NCBI RefSeq assembly: GCF_037975245.1
Contig: NC_092576.1
Location: 36,360,611-36,424,610 of the forward strand
Length of the DNA: 64,000 bases
From: Apostichopus japonicus
Lineage: Eukaryota; Echinodermata; Holothuroidea; Aspidochirotida; Stichopodidae
Direction: 5' to 3'
Made by a program: the position numbers and the translations under genes
The notes under the pieces: generated by a model
Seen by the model: the letters and a program-made list of their open reading frames with translations, nothing else
Database searches by the model: none
Told to the model about the DNA's origin: nothing
Part shown: positions 12,438 to 25,500 of the stretch, piece by piece
How positions within the stretch are numbered: the first letter of the stretch is position 1
Layout of the letters: every line of letters starts with the position of its first letter

Positions 12438-14480
12438 CCTATTGTATTAAACAAAGCACCTATGTGAAAGACACAAATCACATTCTGAAAATTGTGGAAG
12501 CCACCCCGTTACCAAAAGCAGTAGTACTTGCTACACTCGATGTCGTCGCCATGTATACCAATACTCCCCAAGAGGAGGCATTAGATGTATGTCAAGAAGT
12601 CTAATGAAAAGGCGGAAAAAAGCGAATATCGAATAAATAAAATATCTTCCATTTCCATGCGCAAACTAATTCCCAATAATTCCCAATAATTCCCAATAAC
12701 CAATTCTATCTACAAAAGATCGGTTGCGCCATGGGTAGCCAAGCCTCTCCGGAAATCTGTGATATCGTCATGCATAGACTGGAAAACCAGATTTTACCGA
12801 CAGATAATAAAATCTTAAAATGGCTCCGCTCTAGAGATGAAATTCTATTGCTTTACGACGGTTCACCTCAGGAACTTGAACAACTAGTAAACAGGTTGAA
12901 GTTTACGGTAGAAATATTACACACCGAGGTAACATACCTAGATTTGAAAATCTTCAAAGGTCCAAGGTTTGAAACCAATGGGCTATTAGACACCAAAGTC
13001 TACACCAAACCCACGGAAACCTTCCAATACCTCGACAGAAACTCTGCACACCCACTTGCCACTTTTAAAGGCTTCATTAAAGGGGAAGTCTTACGATACG
13101 CACGTCTATGTAACAATGAGACTGATTTCTTACAGAAATAGAATGCGTTCACAGAGAAACTGTTACTCCGTAACTTTAAGAAAGATGATATTGCCTCAGC
13201 CACGAAAGGCATAAAATTTGAAAACCGTGGGCAATACCTCACTACCAAACCTAAACAAAAGGAACCACCAATGGTGTTCAAGCTTACCTATACACCCCAT
13301 ATCAAAACCACGCATTTGAAAAATACTTTTGAAACATTGGCACTTAATCTCGCAACACGCGGACAGGGACGTAGCGAAGTTTATTTTTGTTGGGGGGGGG
13401 GGGTGTGTGTGGATGATTTGATTTGCCGACGGATCTGGAAGTGGTGACTGAAATGGGGGAGGTGTCTAAGGGGAGGGGGTGTCCCCCTCCCCTTTGGAAA
13501 ATTTTTAGTTTTGAAACCTCCTTAGATGCAATCTGGTGCACATTTTAAGTCAAATTTGGCACCGTAGAATTTCCATTTCGATATATTTTTATGGCAGTCG
13601 GCAGAAGAAGAATTAATTGGGGCCAATTATCGAACTGTGTTTTCTCTTTTACCGGTCGTTGAAATAGTGAAACGTCGTGATGAAAAATGTTCAGAAAACT
13701 TCCGGGTAATGAGAAATAACAACATTCATTGATATACAAGCGAGAAACGTTAAATATTGTGTACAATTCGTGAGCCGTGTCCTTAAGTTTTCCACGGAGA
13801 ACGAATGACATCTGCGATGACGTCATTCTGAACAGAGGATATTAACCACACGTTGTCACACGATAGCACTACTCATGGGCTGCGGCCTATACGGAAGCCT
13901 TTAATTCCATTTCTTTCACTGAGTGGCTGGCGATTCTGGCACTCGTCTAGCTGAGCCTGGCTACAGTAGCTATACTGACGGCCGTGACATTATCAGTTAT
14001 TTGCCGAGAGGTTTTTAACTTGCAGGCGTCGGGTGATTGGATTGGTGAATGAATTTATCAGATGAAGAACTGGAAAATCGAAATAACCGATAAAGAAGCT
14101 CCCGTTCTCCTTTTCTCTATTCAGCTTTCCTTCTTTCTTCCCCTTCCGCTCTCTTCACCTTTTCTCCTTTTGCCGACAGCGACCAAATTATTGGGCGGGG
14201 GGGGGGGGTGACACCCCCACACCGCCCGCCCCCACCCGCTCGCTACGCCCCTGCACGCGGATTTATCCAAACCGTTTCCAAAAGAACCGATTCTAGCCTA
14301 CAAAAGGGCCCAAAATCTTAAAGATTTACTTGTTAACTCAAGGTTTCATACTAACGAAGAATCAGCTGACTCTCAAGGTTCACACGAAGCTGTTTTAGAT
14401 GCTCTTATAGCTGCACTTTGAGTCCATAAAAACTCGTGCACAGAAAATAGATGCATTTTGAGAGCGAGACGCCCAGGCCG
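12438..14480 (+). pseudogene. Penelope-type reverse transcriptase, broken
   Basis: Readable blocks: LATLDVVAMYTNTPQEEAL at about 12,530-12,590 (the TLD-LYTNIP palm motif), then a stop; IGCAMGSQASPEICDI from about 12,717; an open stretch 12731-13141 with LRSRDEILLLYDGS at the catalytic site, VTYLDLKIF, VYTKPTETFQYL and HPLATFKG; and beyond the MITE, PILAYKRAQNLKDLLV at about 14,290. The catalytic pair is DE where active elements have DD. Several stops and a short triplicated 'aattcccaat' at about 12,670 show decay. Family assignment rests on the YTKPT/QYL and TLD-LYTN motifs. Confidence 0.8.
13364..14253. mobile_element. hAT MITE, innermost level of the nest (890 bp)
   Basis: Left end CAGGGACGTAGCGAAG and right end CTCGCTACGCCCCTG are inverted. 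Perfect 8-bp CACGCGGA duplications lie at 13356-13363 and 14254-14261. Removing it rejoins the Penelope frame. No transposase. It is rich in G and C runs at both ends. Confidence 0.9.
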
Positions 14481-15886
14481 AATATAAAATATTCAAAGGC
14501 TACTACTGATGAAGCTCCTCCTATAAAGTTTGAAAGCAGAAACCGGTCTAGTTGGTCATAAGAACCTACACTAGTCTCTCCTACACTCAATTGACCTAAT
14601 AGGTGCAATTACGTTTCACCACGAGGAGCATGCTATAAGTTCATGTTCCTCGGGCCCTCCCTTAAAAATACTTCAGGTTCTTGGCGACTACGTTGCGTTA
14701 GATAGTGTAAAACCGCCTACACCCCCTTTCATTCAGATAATTATGATATACTTGCTAACTGTGCATTGATTTTCCCTGACAGTAATAGTCAGCACTATAG
14801 TACTGAGCCGTATCTAATTAATACGTGATGTCGCGTGGGCCTGATAATTGCCTTAGTTTCAAATTTGGAATAAAAACGATCGCGTTTCAGGGAAGAGCAG
14901 CTGGATATATATTAGGCTTTTCTTTCACCAAGTTATGCCTATTAGGAATTTGAAGTACTCCCACATAAAAAAACGCAACTGATTTCCAAAAAGGGGGGGG
15001 GGCCGGGGCCGGGTCGGCCCCCCCCTGAATCCGCCCCTGGATGGGATCTGAAGCTGGAAAATTCCGACTGCTGCCTTGTAGCCCCCCCCCCCCCCGCCCT
15101 ACTCGTCAACGATATGGTCAGTGTCAGTCAGACACCCATCTTTCGCGACTGCACTTTTGTTCCGAACTTTTCTCGATACATTTGTACTCACTGGCACTCA
15201 CTTCACAAACTTGTAAGCCCCCCCTCCCCAACGAAAAATTCGGGCAATATGCTGATAATTTTTCGGGCACCTACTGAAAGAAGAATAATTTGCAATGTAT
15301 TTTTTCAATGGTTAAACTTATATTATTATTATAATTAAAATTTTAACGACTTTCCCAATAATTCTAACCAATATGGAAGGGTAATAACATGGAACATGAT
15401 TGTATGATATTGGCATGCGATGTAATAACCGATGTTTGCCTATATGATATGCACATTAACATGTTGAACGCGCGGAAAGCGGGCAAAAACTTTTGGTTAT
15501 ATTTTCGGGCAAGTCGTTACAGCCCCCCCCCCCCCCCCTCCCCCTCAATCAAATTGGGCTCCTTCGCCTATGACGGTAGTTCTATTAGGCATCTTTTTAG
15601 AGTATTAAAAATCATACGAAGTTTTGTATGGTGGAGTATAAGGATCGCGAGACAAAATTTGTGGCAAGGAAAACGTGGTAAATATGACTGATTAAAGGTC
15701 AATTTTGACCGAAATTTTTCAATTTTTAGGTCATTCACAATCACATGAATACATGAATAGGCCTAGATAAACTAAAAAGCGACAATCGGAAATTCCGACC
15801 CTCGCACTCCAATTTTCCAACTATCGTCAGTTTAACCTAGTTTTGGGGGGATGAGACCCCCCCCTTCCCCTCTAGCGACGTCTCTG

Positions 15887-17320
15887 CATGACGCTACAAC
15901 CACTTGTAATTACAGCAAGTTCATGTTCCCATAATTATTTACCCTTTCGGCGTTCTATAATGAACTACTACGATTATACAAAAACATTGTTTTATTACGT
16001 CATAGGCCGATGTTTACGTTTTTCTTGGTCTAGTGCGCAATTGTACGTTATCTCGATACAATGGAAGATACCCCACGATAAGCTTGGGCAGTGATTTGTT
16101 AAGCCAGTTGTTAATACATATTCGTAATGTTTAAGCTTCATCTTTATTGTTCAACATATCTTCGCAATTGCAGAGGATTTCCTGGCCTAACAGTTAGTAA
16201 AAGTTAATGTTAACCCTTCCACTCGCCTACTGACTAGGCCAAGGCCTATATGCCTTTTTCTAGCCTAGGCTAAGCCGATACAGTGATAGCATGTGTATAC
16301 CAAGTGATCATGGTTCAGCGAGTATAGCTATGATACGCACAGGAATAACTGTAACGGATAGTGCATTTACATTACTAAAGAATAGGCTGAATTAGCATAG
16401 CACCCGTAGCGTTACGTCAAGTTGAACATTTGGCTAGTGTTTATAATAAGGACGTCTACAAAGTATTACAGTGCCTAGTTCTAGTAGAAACATTCAAAAT
16501 CAAACGTAAAAAATTGATGGGCGTATTTTAGGCCTTGCAGTAGCAGGATAGTCCTATCCTGTGCTAGAACTAGAGTATTTTAACCTTTGCTTGGATTTAT
16601 GTTCACCGTGATGGTTCAGCTGGTTGGAGCACATGTTCTCCTAATGTATGACACACAGTATTTACATGTTAGAGAAAAGACAAGGTTCAGTGTTGGACTA
16701 ATCCAAAGTGGAAATACTGGAATTTCAGCCTCAACTTACCTAGAGCCCTAACTTCAGAAATGCCATGTTATTAACACTGCAGTGTAAAGCAGATCTGTTT
16801 TAGTGATTAGAGATGTAAGAAAGTGATTTTCTTATGTTTTTATAAGGAACGCTTTGAAACTTTCGTTGGAGGATTTTAATTCTTTTAATTTTAATTCATC
16901 AGTAATCAATTATTAGTTGACCACATATAACAGTGCAGTTATACCTGTCAATCCAGCTTTGCTAAACTGCTACAGAAGGCTATCTATGCTCATGACGTTA
17001 CTGATACAGGCCAAGTTTGTTCACTAGACAGAGGGTAACACATCTTATTTAGCGAGACTGGTTCAATACTTTGGTAAACCTGGAAACCAAACATTGCTGA
17101 TACTATCAGTTTGCAGACTTTATTCAACAATCTCCTTGCTTTAAGCCAGTTTGTCTTAATTGCACATTGACTGAAAGATTAATATTGCACTTTAAGATGT
17201 GTCCCAGCTCTTAGAATGGGGGGAAGGGGGTTGGGGGAATCGCTTCAAAATAAATAACTGTGTATACTGCACTGTCTGCACAGTAACATGGTTAGCAATT
17301 TATTGATATTACTTACCATC
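15887..17320. other. Unit 1 non-coding sequence upstream of ATG101 exon 1
   Basis: Homologous to 45,370-45,620 plus 49,151-52,770 of unit 2 once the two large insertions there are removed. The ATG101 5' untranslated exon and promoter may lie here or further upstream, but I see no decisive TATA or initiator. A 'gatggttcagctggttggagcac' stretch at about 16,608 resembles a tRNA A box without a B box. Confidence 0.4.
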
Positions 17321-17900
17321 AGCTTACTGGTGGGATGACTCTTATATGTACCTGTATCTTTATGAGAAGTAGAAGAGTGTTTTTAGTATAGATGTGTAGG
17401 GTATATGATCATAATGACCCACAAAGTATGCTGTAGGCCACTGGTGGGATAACTCTTGATATGTACCTGTATCTTTATGAGTAGTAAAAGAGTGTTTTTA
17501 GTATAGATGTGTAGGGTATGGGATCATAATGACTCACAAAGTATGCTGTAGGCCACTGTTGGGATGACTATAGCTATGTACCTGTGTCTTCATGGGAAGT
17601 AGAAGAGTGCTTTTAGTATAGATGTGTAGGGTATGGGATCATAATGACCCACAAGGTTTGCTGCAGGCTACTGGTGGGATGACTATAGCTATGTACCTGT
17701 GTCTTCATGAGAAGTAGAAGAGTGTTTTTAGTATAGATGTGTAGGGTATGGGATCATAATGACCCACAAGGTTTGCTGCAGGCTACTGGTGGGATGACTC
17801 TTGATATGTACCTGTATCTTTATGAGAAGTAGAAGAGTGTTTTTAGTATAGATGTGTAGGGTATGGGATCATAGCAACTCATAAGGTTTGTTGTAGGCCA
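17321..17900. repeat. ~115-bp minisatellite, 5 copies (unit 1)
   Basis: Units start 'actggtgggatgact' at about 17326, 17440, 17555, 17670 and 17785 and contain 'gtatagatgtgtagggtat'. The matching array in unit 2 is 52784-53350. It lies about 220 bp upstream of the exon 1 acceptor. Confidence 0.9.
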
Positions 17901-18120
17901 CTGATAAGTACATTTGGAATGTACTACAATCATGGTTGCTGTCAATAATGTTGGTTAAAATTGATCCTTTCAAATGAAGTTTACAGTAAATCTCATTAAT
18001 GGATTCTCTTCTTATTTGAGAGCCCTGTTAATTACAGTAATTACTTTTATGTCATTCCTAGATGTTTTCTACCATGTTTATGTCTGCAAGTATTTATTAT
18101 TTCCATTTTTTTTATTGCAG

Positions 18121-18205
18121 CACAATTAACTCAGACTTACAGGGCGAGCAGTGGAGAAGAAAACTCAATAGAAGGATGAATGCCAGATCTCAAGTCTTTG
18201 AACTA
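18121..18205 (+). CDS. ATG101: ATG101 exon 1 (unit 1): 5' UTR end plus start codon
   Basis: A pyrimidine-rich tract ending in TTGCAG precedes 18121, so this exon has an acceptor and an untranslated exon must lie further upstream; I could not place it. The first ATG of the conserved frame is at 18176-18178, giving [10 protein letters not shown], then the donor GTAAGA at 18206. The start is chosen because ATG101 proteins begin MN-RS-V-E. Upstream in-frame ATGs lie before the acceptor, in intron. The 30 coding bases are identical in the unit 2 copy at 53617-53646. Confidence 0.88.
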
Positions 18206-21200
18206 GTAAGAGAACAATATATTGATTTAAATGGTTGTTATTAAACCTAATTACGAGTTGCTACTTAGTGATATCAATAACACAATAAACAGTACCATGA
18301 CACTGTAAACTGTAAGCCTTTTTAAAGCATTGCGGATATGAGAGTTAACATATTGACATTGATAAGTTTAAATATGTGCAGAGTATTTAATTGCTTTGGT
18401 AACAAATTATCGCTTCTGGATGTACACTTTTAGAAAAATACTGATATGTACACCACCTGCGATTGTTCCTGGGCCCTCCCTCCCTGGAACTGACTTTTCC
18501 TTTTTAATACCTCCCTGCCGTAAGTTACACTGCCCTCAATTAACATGTATGTAAAAGTGATGTACACAAAGCACAATGCTGACCCTATTGAGAAACAAGT
18601 ATATAAAATAAACAGCAGTACAACATACAATCTCAAACACTTTGGTTCTGTAAATTTCAGGTTGTACTGTTTATGGACTGACATCTTGACTGTTGCTTTA
18701 CAGTTCTGTAAGTTTCAGCAAATGTCGATAGACCATTAAATTATGTTTTCGGCCACCGAGACTTGCAACCATATTCAATCTGACTAATCTTGCATCCTGC
18801 AAAGAATTGCAGTTCTTGTATAACAGGGGGGCCTATATGATTGACATTTGGTCTAGGCTTTGTTAGGTTAGCTTGTGCTTATTTAATGAAGTATTGCCAT
18901 ACACGTAACAGGAGGGCCTATATGAATAATGTTATGTTAGGTTAACTTGTACTTATTTATTGAACATCCTGGGCTTGTGCTTATTGTGCAATAATAGGGT
19001 CCACTGCGATTGGATGCTCTAGTTGTTAGCTTTAGAGGGCGCATCGGGACTTCAGGCTTCAGGCTTCAGACCTGGTTACTCCACTACTACGGCTCTCAGC
19101 TATGTGGTTGATGATATTTTGTCAAACATGGACGGTGCCTGTGGAAGAAAGAACTACACTGGCATCTTGTTCCTTGACTTTAAAAAAGCTTTTGATACAG
19201 TTGATCATGACATCTTGCTTGACAAACTTCGGTCATATGGAGTTGTTGACTCTGCATTGGATTGGTTCGGCTCTTATCTTGCGGGCAGATACCAAATTGT
19301 TCAGATTGAGAACCAGTATTCAGATATGATGGGAATTGCATTTGGCGTTCCACAGGGATCTATCATTGGGCCATTACTATTCTCTATATACATAAATGAT
19401 CTTCCATCTGCCACAAGTGAAAGCCAGGCAATTTTATATGCAGATGACACAGCTGTTATTTATAGCTCTGAGAAAATAAGTGAAATACAGCAGGTTCTCT
19501 CTACAGATCTTATTCTGATTGGCAAGTGGCTGGTCAAAAACAAATTGACTTTGAATGTAAAAAAGACCAAAAGTATGCTTTTTGGCACACCAACCATGAT
19601 GAAGAGAGCTGACCCTCTCATTCTCCATTATGACTCACATGATATAGAACAGGTTCATGTTTTTAGGTACCTTGGGGTGCTTTTGGACAGTACCTTAACT
19701 TTCAAAGACCATTTATCTATGATTTGCAAGAAAATATCCTGCCGTCTTGGGATACTTGGGAGGGTTAAGAAGTATCTTCCACACAAATACAGGATTATGG
19801 TGTACAATAGTTTGATAAGCCCCCACTTTGATTATGCTAGTTGTACCTGGTCTAACACCTGTGCCAAGTATAAAAATGTCTGGTATCTCTGCAAGGAAGA
19901 GCTGGTCGAATTATTCTAGATCTTCCTAGGACTGCACCTACAGCTGATGTTCTCTCAGCTCTATCCTGGATCCCTATAGAGCAAAGATGGAATTATCACC
20001 GTCAGGTTTTTATGCATAAAATCCACATAGCAGCTGCTCCTGACTATCTCTGTGACAAGTATGCCCATGTCTCCTCGAGTGAATCTGCCACAAGAGCTTC
20101 TACCTCTGGTGGTTTCTGCCTTCCACATTCCAACACTATTTGGGGGAGACGTCGTCAAACTTGCCATGGGGTTAATCAATGGAATGCACTGCCTCGGCAT
20201 ATTCGTATGTGCAATAACACTGATACCTTTAAAAATAAACTAAAATGTGCAATTAGAAATGGCCTGGCTTTCTGGAATCTTTGAAATCGAATTAGAGTTT
20301 TATTTTTATTTATATATATTTTTTATTTTTTATTTTTATTTTTTTATTTTTTTATATTTTTTATATTTTTATATCTATATCTTCTGTATTTATTTATGTG
20401 TTCTGTTTGTTATATTTTGTATGTTTTATATGTGCAGGGATCCTGGGGAGAACACTGGTTTACCAGTGACAGGACCCCTGGTTACGAATAAAGTTAATAA
20501 AAAATAAATAAAATAAAATAAATAAACTGGAGGGTCATCACATGTTATTCTTTAGTTTATATTTAAATACAAACAATACAGTACCTATGGGTGAGGAGGG
20601 GTGATAGGGGAAATGACCTCATTGAGAATGCGGTCATACTATACTGTTATGTAATAATGTTAAGGAGGGAACAGTGGGAGTTCTGTATCATCATATTGAA
20701 CCAATGGTTATACTGTATGTTCCTTTCTGTCAGTGTGAGACACTGCACTGGTCATAAACACACATTGTTGGTAATTTGTTAGCCAATCCTCACCTTCATC
20801 AAGCTGATAATTTGTTACAAATCCAACAATTAATTGTTTTGCATTGATTTTCATTTTATTGTGGATCTTGTTCTCATTCATTTCTTCTCTTGTTTTCAGA
20901 CTGTTGAGAGCAAGCAGCTAGAGGAGGTTGTCAACAGCATATTTCATACCATACTTTTCCACAGAACCACAGGAAAGGTACAGGAACACTTTCCAATTAT
21001 CCATTTCTGTGTGTAACACTCTTACTGTACTGAAGACACGTAGTGAGATGTCTGTACATGTACTCATATTACAGCAATGTTTCCTGTCCTGAGTTACACA
21101 CTTTGTAAATAACAGAACCACAGGAAAGGTACAGGAACACTTCTAATTTTCCATTTCTGTGTGTAACTTGTTTTTACTGTACTGTAGACATGTAGTGAGA

Positions 21201-22478
21201 TGTCTGTACATGTACTCGTATAACAGCAATGTTGCCTGTCCTGAGTTACACACTTTGTAAATAACACAGAACCACAGGAAAGGTACAGGAACACTTCTAA
21301 TTTTCCATTTCTGTGTGAAACTTGTTTTTACTGTACTGTAGACATGTAGTGAGATGTCTGTACATGTACTTGTATAACAGCAATGTTGCCTGTACTGAGT
21401 TACACACTTTGTAAATAACACAGAACCACAGGATCGGTACAGGAACACTTCTAATTTTCCATTTCTGTGTGTAACTTGTTTTTACTGTACTGTAGACATG
21501 TAGTGAGATGTCTGTACATGTACTCGTATAACAGCAATGTTGCCTCTACTGAGTTACACACTTTGTAAATAACACAGAACCACAGGAAAGGTACAGGAAC
21601 ACTTCCAATTATCCATATCTGTGTGTAACTTGTTCCTACTGTACTGTAGACATGTAGTGAGATGTCTGTACATGTACTCATATTCCAGCAATGTTGCCTG
21701 TACTGAGTTACACACTTTGTAAATAACACAGAACCACAGGAAAGGTACAGGAACACTTCTAATTTTCCATTTCTGTGTGAAACTTGTTTTTACTGTACTG
21801 TAGACATGTAGTGAGATGTCTGTACATGTACTCGTATAACAGCAATGTTGCCTGTACTGAGTTACACACTTTGTAAATAACACAGAACCACAGGAAAGGT
21901 ACAGGAACACTTCTAATTTTCCATTTCTGTGTGAAACTTGTTTTTACTGTACTGTAGTCATGTAGTGAGATGTCTGTACATGTACTCATATTACAGCAAT
22001 GTTTCCTGTCCTGAGTTACACACTTTGTAAATAATACATCCGTAAATAACCTTTGAATTGTTCTTGCAGTTTCACTACAAACAGGAAGGTGCTTTCCTCA
22101 TCGGTACTGTCGGTGTGGTGGAGACTGATTGTGACTTTGTTGATTTGACATATGTAAGTAAAACTTTCATACATGTTTCATTATCTTTGGTATACATGTG
22201 TGTAAAAGAGCTATATAGTTGAACACAAATTGATCCTTCAGATGTATGTTGCAACCTCCACATAATTGGGTACACCACATATCCAGAGGCAGGGGTGGTA
22301 GTAGGGTGTATTCCATCTTCACTTGTCAACACCACAGACTAAGTAAAAGTAGATATTGGCACAAGCCTTGTATATATCTGATCTTAAGACCTTATTTTAC
22401 AGCCTTTATATCCCTCATAATTCACAATTGCACAACTAAAAACTTAATTCTGTTTGACGGATGATTTCCAGATCCCCC

Positions 22479-22515
<37 letters not shown>

Positions 22516-25500
22516 AGTCCACTTCAACAACCAGCACCCAGAAAGATTACTGTACTGTATAACTGTAGACGATACAGTAGTCATTACTGCACTGCTCCTT
22601 ACACAACCAGAGGTATTACTGTACTGTATAAATGTAGACACTGTGTACAGTATACAGTCATTGAGTACTGCACTGCTCCTTACACACCCAGAGGTATTAC
22701 TTTACTGTATGCCCTAGACAATACAGGAGTCATTGACTACTGGACTGCCCCTTACACAAGGGCGGCGGAACCGGGGGGCACAGGGGGCACGTGCCCCCCC
22801 CCCCACTTTTCCTACATAAAAATTGAGGTGTCTCAAGTTAGCAAGAGGCCAGGGAACCAGAATGAACACTCGGGGAGGGCCGTTTCCGGCCATCTGAGGG
22901 GTTTGTAAAACCAAAAATTTTCTTGTTCGCTCCGCGCCAACCGATGGTGGCGCTCCGCTCAGATAGTCGTGCATACAACTTTGCAATTTATCCTGGCTAC
23001 GCCCCTGACTTTTAATGAATTACTGTGGGTCAAACTCAAAGCTATTTCGAATGGAATAAATTGTTAAGATATTAACAAGAAATAAACTCTAATTCGAAGA
23101 TTCCTACATAAGCAACTAGCATGATTTCACCTCATTTTTCTCAAAAGAAAACTTGTTCCTTGTTTCCCAATTTGCACATTGGATATTGCAGTGCTAGTAT
23201 GCATATTTTCCTTGAAGGGGGGGGGGGGGGGGGGTGTTGATGGAGTGATGTGTATACGCAAATAAGATAATACAATAAGAGTTATAAAGGTAATATAAGG
23301 CTGCATCTAATCGAATTTCTGCAAAGTGCCCTTTGATGTTGGTGTCCCCCCCCCCCCCCAGATTAAAAGTGCTTCCGCCGCCCTTGCCCTTACACACCCA
23401 TAGGTATTACTTTACTGTATAACTCTAAACACTACAGTAGTCATTGAGTACCGCACTGCTCCCCTACACACCCAGAGGTATTACTTTACTGTATAACTGT
23501 ATGCCCTAGACAATACAATAGTCATTGAGTACTGGACTGCCCCTTACACACCCAGAGGTATTACTGTACTGTATAACATAGACACTACAGTAGTCATTGA
23601 GTACTGCACTGCCCCTTACACACGCAGAGGTATTACTTTACTGTTTAACTGTAAACACTAGAATAGTCATTGAGTACTGCACTGCCCCTTACACACTCAG
23701 AAGTATTACTGTACTGTATAGCTGTAGACACTACAGTAGTCATTAAGTACTGCACTGCTCCCTTCACACCCATAGGTATTACTTTACTGTATGCCCTAAA
23801 CAATGCAGTAGTCACTGAGTACTGGACTGCCCCTTACACACCCAGAGGTATTACTTTACTGTTTAACTGTAAACACTAGAATAGTCATTGAGTACTGCAC
23901 TGCCCCTTACACACTCAGAAGTATTACTGTACTGTATAGCTGTAGACACTACAGTAGTCATTAAGTACTGGACTGCTCCCTACACACCCATAGGTATTAC
24001 TTTACTGTATGCCCTAGACAATGCAGTAGTCACTGAGTACTGGACTGCCCCTTACACTCCCAGAGGTATTACTTTACTGTTTAACTGTAAACACTAGAAT
24101 AGTCATTGAGTACTGCACTGCCCCTTACACACTCAGAAGTATTACTGTAGACACTACAGTAGTCATTAAGTACTGCACTGCTCCTTACACACCCAGAGGT
24201 ATTACTTTACTGTATAACTGTATGCCCTAGACAATCCAGTATTCATTGAGTACTGCTCTGCCCCTTACACACCCAGAGGTATTACTTTACTGTTTAACTG
24301 TAAACACTACAGTAGTCATTGAGCAGTAGTCATTGAGTACTGCACTGCCCCTTACACACCCAGAGACCTGTATTACTTTACTGTTTAACTGTATGCCCTA
24401 GACAATACAGTAGTCATTGAGTACTGGACTGCTCCCTTACACACCCAGAGGTATTTCTTTACTGTATAACTGTATGCCCTAGACAATCCAGTATTCATTG
24501 AGTACTGCACTGCCCCTTACACACCCAGAGGTATTACTTTACTGTTTAACTGTAAACACTACAGTAGTCATTGAGCAGTAGTCATTGAGTACTGCACTGC
24601 CCCTTACACACCCAGAGACCTGTATTACTTTACTGTTTAACTGTATGCCCTAGACAATACAGTAGTCATTGAGTACTGGACTGCTCCCTTACACACCCAG
24701 AGGTATTTCTTTACTGTATAACTGTATGCCCTAGACAATCCAGTATTCATTGAGTACTGCACTGCCCCTTACACACCCAGAGGTATTACTTTACTGTTTA
24801 ACTGTAAACACTACAGTAGTCATTGAGCAGTAGTCATTGAGTATTGCACTGCCCTTTACACACCCAGAGGTATTACTTTACTGTATATCTGTATGGCCTA
24901 GACAATACAGCAGTCACTGAGTACTGGACTGCTCTTACACACTGGCAGAGGTAATACTTTACTGTATTACTGTAGCTACTTCAGTAGCCTAGTCTGCATT
25001 GAGTACTGCACTGCCCCTTACACACCCAGAGGTATTACTTTACTGTATAACTGTATGCCCTAGAAAATACAGTAGTCATTGGGTACTGGACTGCCCCTTA
25101 CACACCCAGAAGTATTACTGTACGGTATAACTGTAGACACTACAGTAGTCATTAAGCACTGCACTGCTCCCTTACACACCCAGAGGTATTTCTTTACTGT
25201 ATAACTGTATTCCCTAGACAATCCAGTATTCATTGAGTACTGCATTGCCCCTTACACACAGAGGTATTACTTTACTGTTTAACTGTAAACACTACAGTAG
25301 CTTACTGCATTGCCCCTTTACACACCCAGAGACCTGTATTACTTTACTGTTTAACTGTAAACACTACAGTAGTCATTGAGTACTGCACTGCCCCATACAC
25401 ACCCAGAGGTATTACTGTACTGTATTACTGTAGACACTACAGTAGTCATTAAGTACTGCACTGCTCCCTACACACCCAGATGTAATACTTTACTGTATGC

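Larger units (their letters stand above)
12288..14734 (+). mobile_element. Penelope-like retroelement, third level of the nest
   Basis: Flanked by an 18-bp direct repeat AGATAATTATGATATACT at 12270-12287 and 14735-14752. Inside this lie inverted terminal repeats of about 80 bp, 12292-12373 against 14652-14733, with a few mismatches. Between them is a broken reverse transcriptase of Penelope type. Inverted rather than direct pseudo-LTRs are a known Penelope arrangement. A hAT MITE interrupts it at 13364-14253. Confidence 0.8.
11865..15039. mobile_element. GC-rich DNA element, second level of the nest
   Basis: Starts CAGGGGCGGATCCAGGATTT and ends GAATCCGCCCCTG. GATGG is repeated at 11860-11864 and 15040-15044. 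Unit 2 reads straight through as 'caattggatgggatctg' at about 44,127, an empty site. A 5-bp duplication is unusual for hAT, so the superfamily is left open. Its interior is split by the Penelope-like element. Confidence 0.75.
11792..15886. mobile_element. hAT-like element shared by both units (unit 1 copy, carries the nest)
   Basis: Left end CAGGGACGTAGCTAAGG and right end CTAGCGACGTCTCTG are imperfect inverted repeats. Flanks CATGCAGC (11784-11791) and CATGACGC (15887-15894) look like an aged 8-bp duplication. The unit 2 copy is 44069-45369, so the insertion predates the segmental duplication. In unit 1 it was later invaded by three further elements, one inside the other. Confidence 0.7.

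Noticed and set aside
16600-16660. Possible tRNA gene ('gatggttcagctggttggagcac')
   Set aside because: Only an A-box-like stretch; no B box, no cloverleaf partner arms. The unit 2 copy at about 49,615 is the same and equally incomplete.
21094-21989. Repeated minus-strand ORFs with [14 protein letters not shown]
   Set aside because: They arise from the 153-bp minisatellite in ATG101 intron 2; the unit length is close to a multiple of three, so frames stay open by chance. The same happens at 56,739-57,484.
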